Shown: positions 1 through 6,750 of the stretch, one piece after another
How the letters are laid out: every line of letters begins with the position of its first letter
How positions within the stretch are numbered: the first letter of the stretch is position 1
Made by a program: the position numbers and the translations under genes
DNA from: Anoxybacillus thermarum
Lineage (GTDB): Bacteria > Bacillota > Bacilli > Bacillales > Anoxybacillaceae
Length of the DNA stretch: 38,861 nt
Assembly (NCBI RefSeq): GCF_000836725.1
Contig: NZ_JXTH01000020.1
Span: 1-38,861, forward strand
Direction of reading: 5' to 3'
The notes under the pieces: model-generated
Database searches by the model: none
The model's input: only the letters and a program-made list of their open reading frames with translations
What the model was told of the DNA's origin: nothing

Positions 1-105
1 CTCCAAAAGGGCCGCCAACAAGACAGCGAACACCTTTTGAAGAGTTCTGACTAATTGTTCCTCCAGCTCTTTTAATAAAGGCCATTCTGTGGTAAAATGT
101 TTCAT
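1..105 (-). CDS. ISLre2-like transposase, N-terminal fragment cut by window edge
   Basis: The reverse strand encodes a protein starting MKHFTTEWPLLKELEEQL that runs off the left edge after 35 residues. The opening (aromatic-Thr-Thr-x-Trp/Phe-Pro, then LKELE) resembles the start of ISLre2-family (UPF0236) transposases as I recall them; this is recognition, not a search. The ATG lies at 103-105 and is preceded by a GGAGGGAGAG ribosome binding site. Its left part is outside the window, so whether it is intact cannot be judged. It is the first of several mobile-element pieces in the first kilobase. Confidence 0.55.
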   Translation of the reverse strand, partial: MKHFTTEWPLLKELEEQLVRTLQKVFAVLLAALLE

Positions 106-166
106 GGACTCTCTCCCTCCTGTTTTATTGATGTTGGTCATCACCATCATAGCAGGGAGAGAGTCC
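106..166 (-). repeat. Inverted repeat covering the transposase ribosome binding site
   Basis: A perfect 13-bp inverted repeat (106-118 and 154-166, loop 35 nt) abuts the transposase start codon. The proximal arm contains the ribosome binding site. In RNA entering from upstream the arms would pair and hide the ribosome binding site. That is the classic way an IS avoids transposase expression from outside transcription. The fold is visible; the function is inferred. Confidence 0.55.
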
Positions 167-211
167 TTTTTGCATGACATTTGCTTTTTTCTACCGCGCT
201 TCGCTTGGTGG

Positions 212-255
212 CCCCGACGAGCGTCGCGAACAAAAGTTCGCAACCCTCGTCGGGG
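212..255. repeat. GC-rich hairpin near IS end
   Basis: CCCCGACGAG (212-221) pairs with CTCGTCGGGG (246-255). Inside it GCGAAC (226-231) pairs with GTTCGC (236-241) around an AAAA loop. No U-tract follows on either strand, so it is not a standard terminator. It probably belongs to the terminal part of the ISLre2-like element. Confidence 0.45.
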
Positions 256-300
256 AATCATTCCTGAATGTCACCCACAAATATTTTACTCACACAACTC

Positions 301-417
301 GTAGATAATCCAGGGATGATGACTGCAATACTTGACCGTCTGTTACATCGAGTTGAAGTGATTCATATGAACAACGAAAGTTACCGATTAAAACATCAAG
401 AAACAATTTTTTCTTAG
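301..417 (+). pseudogene. istB: IS21-family IstB (ATP-binding helper) C-terminal remnant A
   Basis: The forward frame ending TAG at 415-417 reads VDNPGMMTAILDRLLHRVEV followed by a SYRLKH motif. This is the usual C-terminus of IstB, the AAA+ helper of IS21 transposition. Everything upstream (Walker motifs and IstA) is missing. The remnant is followed 8 nt later by repeats typical of an IS21 right end. IstB identity is from family knowledge of the AILDRLLH...SYRLK signature. Confidence 0.7.
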
Positions 418-424
418 CAAAAAG

Positions 425-473
425 TGTTCATCCGAAATGAGCAAAAATTGTTCATTTGGGGTTGACGTTTACA
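425..473 (+). repeat. Right end of IS21 remnant A
   Basis: Two TGTTCA hexamers start 24 bp apart (425 and 449), followed by TTGACGTTTACA ending at 473. The same layout with the same 24-bp step recurs at 609-658. Multiple terminal repeats and a subterminal TTGAC are typical of IS21 ends. Directly after base 473 the reading frame of a second IstB resumes, so 473 marks the element border. Confidence 0.65.
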
Positions 474-605
474 GAGGTATTTCAAGATTCAAAGCTAGCC
501 AATGCCATCCTAGATCGTATTTTACATCACGCGACCGTGATTAATATTGTAGGGGATTCATATCGAATAAAAAATCACTTAGAAAGAGAAAAAGAAAACG
601 AGTAA
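474..605 (+). pseudogene. istB: IS21-family IstB C-terminal remnant B
   Basis: From GAG at 474 the forward frame reads EVFQDSKLANAILDRILHHA and ends with SYRIKNHLEREKENE and TAA at 603-605. This is a second, different IstB C-terminus. The homology begins exactly where remnant A's terminal repeat stops, which suggests element A inserted inside this istB. The N-terminal part is not present in the window. Confidence 0.72.
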
Positions 606-608
606 AAA

Positions 609-658
609 TGTACATTCTTAAACAGTCAAAAGTGTACATGTTTATCTTGACATTTACA
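609..658 (+). repeat. Right end of IS21 remnant B
   Basis: TGTACA at 609 and 633 (24-bp step) and TTGACATTTACA ending at 658 mirror the end of remnant A. A TATAAT at 664-669 lies downstream of the TTGACA, but the 11-bp spacer is too short for a working promoter. In IS21 such an outward -35 only becomes active when two ends are joined. Confidence 0.65.
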
Positions 659-672
659 GTTTTTATAATGCC

Positions 673-777
673 CAACGAATTCATTCGGCAAACGGGTACA
701 TGTCGCCAATGGAGTATGAGAAGATGCATCAGCAAGGCAAAAAGCAGCAACGCTTCTCTCCACAAGTCACGATATAA
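673..777 (+). pseudogene. IS3-family OrfB transposase C-terminal remnant
   Basis: The forward frame reads QRIHSANGYMSPMEYEKMHQ and continues to TAA at 775-777. The RIHSANGYxSPxEYE motif is the conserved C-terminus of IS3-family (IS150-like) OrfB integrases. Catalytic DDE residues and OrfA are missing. It begins 14 bp after the end of IS21 remnant B. Confidence 0.7.
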
Positions 778-788
778 GGGGCATCTTT

Positions 789-837
789 CCTCTTGAGAAG
801 GGGAAGGGGTTACCAAACCGTTCTCCTTATCAAGAGG
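789..837. repeat. Imperfect 17-bp inverted repeat
   Basis: Bases 789-805 and 821-837 are inverted repeats matching at 15 of 17 positions, with a 15-nt loop. It lies just after the IS3 remnant and may be its 3' hairpin or terminator; no U-run follows on the plus strand. Nothing else was recognised between 838 and 908. Confidence 0.4.
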
Positions 838-908
838 CCACCAAACGAAGTGCGGTAGTAGGGCTTTAAAATTTTTCTCGATTTTACGTGTCTATTTTCT
901 TGACATAA

Positions 909-986
909 TACCATTTTGGCGTTTATGCTTCTGTTATAAAAACAGGTGAAATTCATGTAGGCGATGAAGTCTTTCTTTTTGAATGA
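909..986 (+). pseudogene. MOSC-domain protein, C-terminal remnant
   Basis: A short open frame ending TGA at 984-986 reads FGVYASVIKTGEIHVGDEVF. The pattern GVYAxVxxxGxIxVGDxV is the last strand of MOSC domains (molybdenum-cofactor-sulfurase C-terminal family). A stop codon lies just upstream and no start or ribosome binding site is present. This is the tail of a destroyed host gene, not an IS piece. Identification is by motif recall only. Confidence 0.5.
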
Positions 987-1097
987 TATTTTGCCAAATC
1001 ACCATCAAACCAAATGTCAACTCTACTAAGCTCCCATGGAAGGATAGAACTTCTTGCATAATCTGTGGTGAAACTCGCTTCATGGTTGGCTAACGGG

Positions 1098-1128
1098 TAC
1101 GATACTTCAGAAGGAGTATCGTTTTTCT
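1098..1128 (+). terminator. Intrinsic terminator
   Basis: ACGATACT (1099-1106) pairs with AGTATCGT (1115-1122), loop of 8 nt, followed by TTTTCTTG. It isolates the intact gene at 1240 from the upstream relics. Two similar phrases, GGCTAACGGGTAC and GGACTAACGGGCAG, flank it. Confidence 0.65.
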
Positions 1129-1176
1129 TGTTGGACTAACGGGCAGTATAGTTGAAGTTACCTAAGTAAACCATTA

Positions 1177-1205
1177 TTGTATTTTTATTTAAATATTTGT
1201 ATAAT
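1177..1205 (+). promoter_or_regulatory. Sigma-A type promoter for the transglutaminase-like gene
   Basis: TTGTAT (1177-1182) and TATAAT (1200-1205) are separated by 17 bp in AT-rich DNA, 35 bp before the start codon of the gene at 1240. Confidence 0.55.
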
Positions 1206-1239
1206 TATGTAAAATCATATTTGATAAGGGGGAACTAAA

Positions 1240-1848
1240 GTGGAACTAATTCCTGGGTCCACTAATTTAATGGATTATCTGGAAGAATTGGATGTTGTAA
1301 ATTTTTCTCATCATTTAATTCAGAAAAAAATGAATGAATTGTTTCATGAAGGACAGTCAGAAATGGAAAAGGCTAAAATAGCATTTGAATTTGTAAGAGA
1401 CGAGATTTCTCATTCGTGGGATATACAAAGCACAAGAGTTACATGTAAAGCTTCTGAAGTTCTTTACTATAAAGAAGGAATTTGTTATGCAAAATCAAAT
1501 TTATTAGCTGCACTACTACGTTCGCAGGGGATACCAACTGGTTTTTGTTATCAACGATTGATGTTGTTTGATACGCCAGAAAAAGGTTATTGTATTCATG
1601 CTCTAAATGCAATTTTTCTGAAAACACTTAATAAATGGATTCGATTAGATGCTCGTGGTAATAAAAAGGGAATTGATGCTCAATTTTCAATTGACGAAGA
1701 AAAGTTAGCTTTTACTCCTCAAAAAGAACTTGATGAAAGAGATTACCCAATAATTTATGCGAAGCCACATCTAAAAACAATTGCTGTTTTAGAAGAACAT
1801 ACAGATGCATTAGAAATGTATAAAAATCATTTGCCAGAATATTTATAG
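1240..1848 (+). CDS. Transglutaminase-like cysteine protease-fold protein
   Basis: A 202-residue cytosolic protein with a transglutaminase-core layout. Cys82 sits in the motif EGICYAKSN, His120 in GYCIHALNAIF, and Asp137 in WIRLDARGN, which is the Cys-His-Asp triad order of the superfamily. There is no signal peptide and no membrane segment. Such stand-alone proteins act as peptidases or amidases, and the substrate is unknown. The GTG start is supported by AAGGGGGAA at 1227-1235. The gene has its own promoter and terminator and no operon partners. It is the only intact gene in the mobile-element-rich first 2.6 kb, and its AT-rich codon use differs from genes further right, which suggests acquisition. 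The triad assignment is firm by motif; the biological role is not. Confidence 0.8.
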   Translation: MELIPGSTNLMDYLEELDVVNFSHHLIQKKMNELFHEGQSEMEKAKIAFEFVRDEISHSWDIQSTRVTCKASEVLYYKEGICYAKSNLLAALLRSQGIPTGFCYQRLMLFDTPEKGYCIHALNAIFLKTLNKWIRLDARGNKKGIDAQFSIDEEKLAFTPQKELDERDYPIIYAKPHLKTIAVLEEHTDALEMYKNHLPEYL

Positions 1849-1890
1849 TTGTTTAAGATAAAGGTGGCGATAGTTGAACAAGGCATACAA

Positions 1891-1920
1891 AAAAGACCGA
1901 TTTACTTCGGTCTTTTTCTG
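1891..1920 (+). terminator. Intrinsic terminator of the transglutaminase-like gene
   Basis: AAGACCGA (1893-1900) pairs with TCGGTCTT (1907-1914), followed by TTTCTG; A-rich upstream flank makes it partly bidirectional. Confidence 0.75.
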
Positions 1921-2533
1921 TGGTATAAAAATCAACACTGAAATTTAACAAAGCCGAAGATTTAAAAAACTTGATAGGTAAAATTTATCTTTCGAAAACT
2001 TTTTATTCTTTTCTTATTTAACTATCCCGAAAATTAGTATTTTCATCATTTGCTGGTGCCGTAAGCACGACATGGAGGTCTATACTGAAAATTTCTCTTT
2101 CCAGTATTTTAATAAGGTTATGTAACATAGTTGAACATTCCATTAATTTTACGAACGATTGGCAATAGTTGAGTGACAAAAAGAAAATGTTTGGTTTTTA
2201 AAAAATTATCCAAGCGTCTTTGCTTAGTGTGTGTTCAATCTTATGCTAAATGGTCAATGAAATGATGATTGTTTTATGTTGTTATTTGAGATTTTGTACT
2301 TCAAAATCTTTTAGTTAATTATCTCAGTGCAGAAAAATTTATGAATTTTAATAATGCAGGAAAAAGGCAAGAAAAAATTATTGACCAAAAATGAGATAAT
2401 TTATATAATATCTGCAAACAGCACGGAGGTTCGAGTCGTATTCGGTAATAATGAACCAAAAAATGAGGAAATGAAAGAACCCCTTGTTGCATCTGGGTTT
2501 GCTTTAATTGAGAGAAATGCACGGTTTCATAAT
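1921..2533. other. AT-rich stretch without recognisable gene
   Basis: No frame with a credible start, ribosome binding site and family resemblance was found. A 144-residue frame running 2354-2788 crosses the tRNA remnant and its terminator and has no coding character. The stretch lies inside the presumed integration scar and probably is decayed foreign DNA. Confidence 0.5.
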
Positions 2534-2590
2534 CGACTCAAAATCGTGTGGGGTAGCCCCCCGTGTGGGTTCGACTCCCACCATCGGCAC
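2534..2590 (+). pseudogene. 3' fragment of tRNA-Leu(CAA), likely integration scar
   Basis: The last 57 nt match the 3' part of a tRNA-Leu. They include the anticodon stem-loop GACTCAAAATC (anticodon CAA), a long class-II variable arm, a T arm GTGGG-TTCGACT-CCCAC, and the acceptor 3' strand CATCGGC with discriminator A. The D arm and the 5' acceptor strand are absent, and the 3' end reads ACTG instead of ACCA. A 3'-half copy is what site-specific integration into a tRNA gene leaves at the far end of the element. Its own terminator follows. No integrase is present in the window. Confidence 0.72.
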
Positions 2591-2594
2591 TGTA

Positions 2595-2636
2595 AAAAAC
2601 TCCTGCAAAATCATGCAGGAGTTTTTTATTTTTTTA
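2595..2636 (+). terminator. Intrinsic terminator after the tRNA-Leu fragment
   Basis: ACTCCTGCA (2599-2607) pairs with TGCAGGAGT (2614-2622), loop 6 nt, followed by TTTTTATTTTTTT. Confidence 0.85.
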
Positions 2637-2734
2637 ACTATTCTCCTCACCTTGTCCTTTATACTTTCCGCAACAATGTGTTAGAACGGCTGTCTTCCTT
2701 TGTTACTCCTCCGATATTTTTCGTTATTCGAAAC

Positions 2735-2760
2735 AATTTAACGAAAGTTTTCGTTAAATT
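2735..2760. promoter_or_regulatory. Operator O1, perfect 26-bp palindrome (LacI-type)
   Basis: Two perfect 12-bp arms surround a GT centre (core ACGAAAGTTTTCGT at 2741-2754). It lies 71 bp upstream of the bglA promoter core. The core motif ACGAA-N4-TTCGT recurs at 2894-2907, and a degenerate copy is at 2853-2866. The likely ligand is the LacI-family regulator at 7675. The symmetry is seen; the regulator assignment is inferred. Confidence 0.65.
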
Positions 2761-2817
2761 TATGACGGTATATTGTATAGTTAAGTAAGTGTTTTTCAGT
2801 TTTATATAAATATTTTA

Positions 2818-2846
2818 TTGACTTTGTTGTAAGTTCTTATTATGAT
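2818..2846 (+). promoter_or_regulatory. Promoter of the beta-glucoside operon
   Basis: TTGACT (2818-2823) and TATGAT (2841-2846) with a 17-bp spacer. The expected start site near 2853 falls inside operator O2. Confidence 0.65.
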
Positions 2847-2852
2847 TGAGTT

Positions 2853-2880
2853 ACGAAACGTTTGAAAGAAAGCGTTTTTA
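2853..2880. promoter_or_regulatory. Operator O2 overlapping the start site, plus cre-like site
   Basis: ACGAAACGTTTGAA (2853-2866) is a half-conserved copy of the ACGAA-N4-TTCGT operator placed at the predicted start of transcription. Directly downstream AGAAAGCGTTTTTA (2867-2880) matches 12 of 14 positions of the CcpA cre consensus TGWAANCGNTNWCA. Together they suggest substrate-specific repression combined with carbon catabolite control. Confidence 0.5.
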
Positions 2881-2893
2881 TATTTTTTTATTA

Positions 2894-2907
2894 ACGAAAA
2901 AATTCGT
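2894..2907. promoter_or_regulatory. Operator O3 next to the ribosome binding site
   Basis: ACGAAAAAATTCGT repeats the O1 core with a different N4 centre. It ends just before the TAGGAGGGTG ribosome binding site of bglA. Centre-to-centre distances are 112 bp (O1 to O2) and 41 bp (O2 to O3). Confidence 0.55.
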
Positions 2908-2922
2908 AGGAGGGTGCGATTC

Positions 2923-4284
2923 ATGATTCAGTTTCCGAAAGATTTTGTTTGGGGTGCTGCTACTTCATCATATCAGATCGAAGGAACGGCAACTGGGGAA
3001 GATAAAATTTATTCGATTTGGGATCACTTTTCGCGCATACCTGGTAAAGTAGCGAATGGGGATAATGGCGATATCGCAATTGATCATTACAATCGTTATG
3101 TTGAAGACATCGCATTAATGAAAGCGCTTCATTTGAAAGCGTATCGATTTTCGACTAGTTGGGCGAGACTGTATTGTGAAACGCCAGGGAAGTTTAACGA
3201 GAAAGGTTTAGATTTTTATAAGCGTCTTGTACATGAATTGCTAGAGAACGGTATCGAGCCAATGTTGACCATTTATCATTGGGATATGCCACAAGCCCTT
3301 CAAGAGAAAGGTGGCTGGGAAAATCGTGATATTGTTCATTATTTTCAAGAATACGCTGCTTTCCTTTATGAGAATCTTGGGGATGTCGTGAAAAAATGGA
3401 TTACGCATAATGAGCCATGGGTTGTCACCTATTTAGGATATGGAAATGGCGAACATGCCCCAGGGATTCAAAACTTTACATCGTTTTTAAAAGCAGCACA
3501 TCATGTTCTTCTCTCACACGGGGAAGCGGTAAAAGCGTTTCGAACAATCGGCCCGAAAGACGGAGAAATTGGAATTACGTTGAATTTGACGCCAGGATAT
3601 GCGGCGGATCCAAAAGATGAAAAGGCGGTTGATGCCGCTCGAAAATGGGACGGTTTTATGAATCGTTGGTTTTTAGATCCTGTATTTAAGGGACAATATC
3701 CAGCAGATATGTTAGAAGTGTATAAAGATTATTTACCAGATGTTTACAAAGAGGGGGATTTACAAACGATTCAGCAACCGATCGACTTTTTCGGATTTAA
3801 CTATTATTCAACAGCAACATTAAAAGATTGGAAAAAAGGTGACCGTGAACCGATCGTATTTGAACATGTGAGCACAGGAAGACCTGTGACGGATATGAAT
3901 TGGGAAGTGAATCCAAACGGTTTGTTTGATTTAATGGTGCGATTGAAAAAAGATTATGGCGATATTCCATTATACATTACAGAAAACGGTGCTGCATACA
4001 AAGATCGCGTCAACGAAAAAGGTGAAGTAGAAGACGATGAGCGAGTTGCTTATATACGAGAGCATTTAATCGCTTGCCATCGCGCGATTGAACAAGGCGT
4101 CAATTTAAAAGGATATTATGTATGGTCGCTGTTCGATAATTTTGAGTGGGCATTTGGCTATGATAAGCGCTTTGGGATTGTATACGTGGATTATGAAACG
4201 CTAGAGCGCATCCCGAAAAAGAGTGCATTATGGTACAAGGAAACGATTATAAATAACGGATTAAAAGCAGAAAAAGATAAATAA
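2923..4284 (+). CDS. bglA: Beta-glucosidase / phospho-independent GH1 beta-glycosidase
   Basis: A cytosolic GH1 retaining enzyme of 453 residues, the usual family length. Acid/base Glu164 lies in THNEPW and nucleophile Glu354 in YITENG. The N-terminal signature FPKDFVWGAATSSYQIEG and the C-terminal SLFDNFEWAFGY motif (aglycone and sugar -1 site) are present. It hydrolyses beta-linked glucosides or gluco-oligosaccharides from the non-reducing end. An upstream in-frame GTG at 2914 overlaps the ribosome binding site GGAGGG, so ATG 2923 (8-nt spacing) is preferred. It is the first gene of an operon with an ABC sugar importer. This pairing with an ABC system rather than a PTS argues for unphosphorylated substrates. 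Exact substrate (cellobiose, laminaribiose or similar) cannot be read from sequence; the nearby GH16 enzyme suggests beta-1,3-linked oligosaccharides. Confidence 0.92.
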   Translation: MIQFPKDFVWGAATSSYQIEGTATGEDKIYSIWDHFSRIPGKVANGDNGDIAIDHYNRYVEDIALMKALHLKAYRFSTSWARLYCETPGKFNEKGLDFYKRLVHELLENGIEPMLTIYHWDMPQALQEKGGWENRDIVHYFQEYAAFLYENLGDVVKKWITHNEPWVVTYLGYGNGEHAPGIQNFTSFLKAAHHVLLSHGEAVKAFRTIGPKDGEIGITLNLTPGYAADPKDEKAVDAARKWDGFMNRWFLDPVFKGQYPADMLEVYKDYLPDVYKEGDLQTIQQPIDFFGFNYYSTATLKDWKKGDREPIVFEHVSTGRPVTDMNWEVNPNGLFDLMVRLKKDYGDIPLYITENGAAYKDRVNEKGEVEDDERVAYIREHLIACHRAIEQGVNLKGYYVWSLFDNFEWAFGYDKRFGIVYVDYETLERIPKKSALWYKETIINNGLKAEKDK

Positions 4285-4308
4285 AGGAGGTGATGGGGGA
4301 AGGGAAGA

Positions 4309-4365
4309 AGTTTTCTTCGTCATAGCGGGAAGTGTCGGGGATTGGCCGCTACTACGAAGAAAACT
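4309..4365 (+). repeat. Intergenic 12-bp perfect hairpin between bglA and the binding protein
   Basis: AGTTTTCTTCGT (4309-4320) pairs with ACGAAGAAAACT (4354-4365) across a 33-nt GC-rich loop. No U-tract follows. In sugar ABC operons such hairpins usually act as RNA processing or stability elements that raise the level of binding-protein message. It also contains the TTCGT and ACGAA half-sites of the local operator in inverted order, possibly by chance. Confidence 0.5.
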
Positions 4366-4453
4366 AAAAGAATTATAACGTGAAGCAAGCAAATGGGCAA
4401 ATGAAAGGTGTAAACGGTATGAACACATATTATGAAAAAGCGAGGGGGAAAGA

Positions 4454-5743
4454 ATGATGAAGAAACGAGCTCTCATGTTGTTGTTAGCAGTTGTCTTTAT
4501 GTTCGCGACAGCGTGCAGCAATCAATCTCAAAGTGAGAATGAATCAAAAGATAAAGGTTCAAGTGAAAAGGTCAAGTTGAACATGTGGGTATTCGGAAGC
4601 ACGGGTTATGAAAAACTAGCTGAAGAATATATGAAAGATCATCCAAATGTTGAAATTAAAATTCAGTCAACGCAGTTTGACGATCATCATAACGCATTAT
4701 TTACAGCGTTATCAGCAGGAAGTGGTGCACCGGACATCGCGATGATTGAAGTAAACAATATTGAACGTTATCGTGAGGCACAAGATCGTTTTTATAACTT
4801 ATACGATTTTGGTGCAAAAGACATTAAGGATAAGTATTTAGATTGGAAATGGCGCATCGGTGAAAGCGCAGATGGAAGCTTTTTATTCGGGCTTCCGACA
4901 GATATTGGTCCAACAGCTATGTTTTATCGTGCTGACGTGTTTGAAGCAGCAGGACTTCCAACAGATCCAGCTGAAGTTGCAAAGTTAATTCCAGACTGGA
5001 ATGCATATGCAGAAGTAGCTGCAACAATTAAAGAAAAAACAGGAAAACCAATTGCAGACAACGTTGAACTTGTGTACAACGCATTACGTGATCAAGCTCC
5101 TGTGCAATATTTTAACGAAAAAGAAGAATTGCTTATCGAAAAAGAACCGTACATTAAACAAGCATACGACTATACAGTTAGCTTAATTCAAAAAGGTTAC
5201 CTTGGCAGCAACGGATTGTGGACTCCGGAATGGGGTAACGCGATGGAAAAAGGAAGCTATGCAACGTTGCTTGCACCAGCTTGGATGCAAGGAGTTGTGA
5301 AAGGAAATGCACCAAATTCAGCAGGCAAGTGGTTCATTACAAGCATGCCAGGTGGAGCAGGAAACTGGGGCGGTTCTTATTTAACGATTCCAAAAGAATC
5401 AAAGCATCCGCAAGAAGCATATGACTTCATTCAATGGCTCGTAGCGCCAGAACAACAATTGAAATCGTTTAAAGATATGGGCTTATTCCCATCTACTCCT
5501 TCTGTATATGATGCACCTGAGTTTAAAGATTACAAAGACGAGTACTTTGGCGGAGTAAATACAGCTCAAGTATTTGCAGAAGCAGCACAAAAAGTAAAAA
5601 CAGTGTATATGGGTAAAAACTACGGACTCGTTCAAGGCGAAATCATCAAAGCGTTGACAAACGTACAGAAGAAAAAAGCTGACCCAGAGAAAGAATGGGA
5701 AGAAGCAATTAAACGCATTAAACGTCAACTTGAACGTCAATAA
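4454..5743 (+). CDS. Sugar ABC transporter substrate-binding lipoprotein
   Basis: A 429-residue family-1 extracellular solute-binding protein. A lipoprotein signal peptide with lipobox FATAC places Cys21 as the acylated residue, so the protein is tethered outside the membrane. The mature part has the bilobal layout, with NMWVFGSTGYEKLAEEY early and the conserved GAPDIAMIEV segment. A linker rich in Ser, Asn, Glu and Lys follows the lipid anchor. Start ATG 4454 has GAGGGGGAAAG upstream; the next codon is also ATG. It should deliver gluco-oligosaccharides released by the GH16 enzyme to the two permeases downstream. A short hairpin follows the gene, as is common after binding-protein genes that must be made in excess. 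Confidence 0.9.
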   Translation: MMKKRALMLLLAVVFMFATACSNQSQSENESKDKGSSEKVKLNMWVFGSTGYEKLAEEYMKDHPNVEIKIQSTQFDDHHNALFTALSAGSGAPDIAMIEVNNIERYREAQDRFYNLYDFGAKDIKDKYLDWKWRIGESADGSFLFGLPTDIGPTAMFYRADVFEAAGLPTDPAEVAKLIPDWNAYAEVAATIKEKTGKPIADNVELVYNALRDQAPVQYFNEKEELLIEKEPYIKQAYDYTVSLIQKGYLGSNGLWTPEWGNAMEKGSYATLLAPAWMQGVVKGNAPNSAGKWFITSMPGGAGNWGGSYLTIPKESKHPQEAYDFIQWLVAPEQQLKSFKDMGLFPSTPSVYDAPEFKDYKDEYFGGVNTAQVFAEAAQKVKTVYMGKNYGLVQGEIIKALTNVQKKKADPEKEWEEAIKRIKRQLERQ

Positions 5744-5752
5744 AACACGTGA

Positions 5753-5774
5753 GGGAGGGATTTATTCCCTTCCC
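5753..5774 (+). repeat. Short hairpin between binding protein and permease
   Basis: GGGAGGGA (5753-5760) pairs with TCCCTTCCC (5766-5774) with one bulge. No U-tract. Likely sets stoichiometry between binding protein and permease by partial termination or message protection. Confidence 0.4.
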
Positions 5775-5803
5775 CCTACTATGAATTTTGGAGGGAAATA
5801 TAA

Positions 5804-6730
5804 ATGGTATCCCATAATCATACAAATGCAACCGTCCGTCTAAAAGGATTGAGTGATAAGAAAAAAACAGCATTAGCTGGCTACTTATTTATTTCTCCTT
5901 TCTTTCTTTTATTTGCGATCTTCGGCGCTTTTCCAATGCTGTTTAGCTTTTATTTAGCGTTTCAAAAATGGAATGGGTTCGGTGAAATGACATTTGTCGG
6001 AGTGAAAAACTTTTCGCTCATTTTTACTGATCCACTATTTTGGAAATCGATTTATAACACGATTGTAATCGGTTTATTAGGAACAGGTCCACAGTTAATC
6101 GCCGCTTTAATTTTAGCAGTTGCTTTAAATTCAGCGATGGTCAAGTTTAAAAGTGTATTTCGTGTCGCTTATTTTGTACCAAACGTAACGTCGATTGTTG
6201 CGGTTGCGATTGTTTTTACCGTTTTATTTAGCGAACAAGAAGCAGGGTTAGTGAACGCCACACTTAGCTTGTTTGGAATTTCGCCAGTAAGCTGGCAAAC
6301 GTCTGAATGGGGAGCGAAAATTGCGATTGCGACGATGATTTTTTGGAGATGGGTTGGATATAACTCGATTATTTTCTTAGCAGGATTGCAAAGTATTCCG
6401 AAAGATCTTTATGAAGCAGCCGAGATTGACGGAGCGAAAAAATGGCAGCAGTTTCTTTTCATCACTGTGCCGATGTTAAAGCCGATTATCGTATTCGTCG
6501 TATTTACGGCAACGATCGGATCGCTACAAATTTTTGCGGAACCGCTTATTTTCGGCAGTGGATTTAGAGAAGAAAGCATGACGATCGTGTTGTACTTATG
6601 GAGAGAAGCGTTCTCGAATAACGCGTTCGGAACAGCATCTGCGACAGCCGTCTCGCTATTTTTACTCATCATTGTATTTACGACAATTAACTTTTTCGCG
6701 TCCAATCGTTTAGATAAATCGGGCAAGTAA
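5804..6730 (+). CDS. Sugar ABC transporter permease (MalF/LacF-like)
   Basis: A 308-residue inner-membrane subunit with about six hydrophobic segments, beginning ALAGYLFISPFFLLFAIFG after a basic N-terminus. The EAA loop, which docks the ATPase, reads EAAEIDGAKKWQQFLFITVP near residue 205. This is the binding-protein-dependent transport permease type found first in MalFG-like pairs. Start ATG is preceded by TTGGAGGGAAA. It pairs with the second permease 20 bp downstream. No ATP-binding subunit is encoded nearby, so the pair must borrow an ATPase from elsewhere. Confidence 0.92.
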   Translation: MVSHNHTNATVRLKGLSDKKKTALAGYLFISPFFLLFAIFGAFPMLFSFYLAFQKWNGFGEMTFVGVKNFSLIFTDPLFWKSIYNTIVIGLLGTGPQLIAALILAVALNSAMVKFKSVFRVAYFVPNVTSIVAVAIVFTVLFSEQEAGLVNATLSLFGISPVSWQTSEWGAKIAIATMIFWRWVGYNSIIFLAGLQSIPKDLYEAAEIDGAKKWQQFLFITVPMLKPIIVFVVFTATIGSLQIFAEPLIFGSGFREESMTIVLYLWREAFSNNAFGTASATAVSLFLLIIVFTTINFFASNRLDKSGK

Positions 6731-6750
6731 AAACATGGAGGTGAATAAAG

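Noticed and set aside
647-669. TTGACA and TATAAT as a promoter
   Set aside because: The spacer is only 11 bp. It is better explained as the outward -35 at an IS21 end.
541-816. 91-residue minus-strand frame
   Set aside because: It is the shadow of IstB and IS3 remnants on the plus strand.
2423-2445. Possible second tRNA T arm (GGAGGTTCGAGTCG)
   Set aside because: The stems do not close, and no anticodon or acceptor arm can be folded around it.
2354-2788. 144-residue forward frame
   Set aside because: It crosses the tRNA-Leu fragment and a strong terminator, has no ribosome binding site, and resembles no family.
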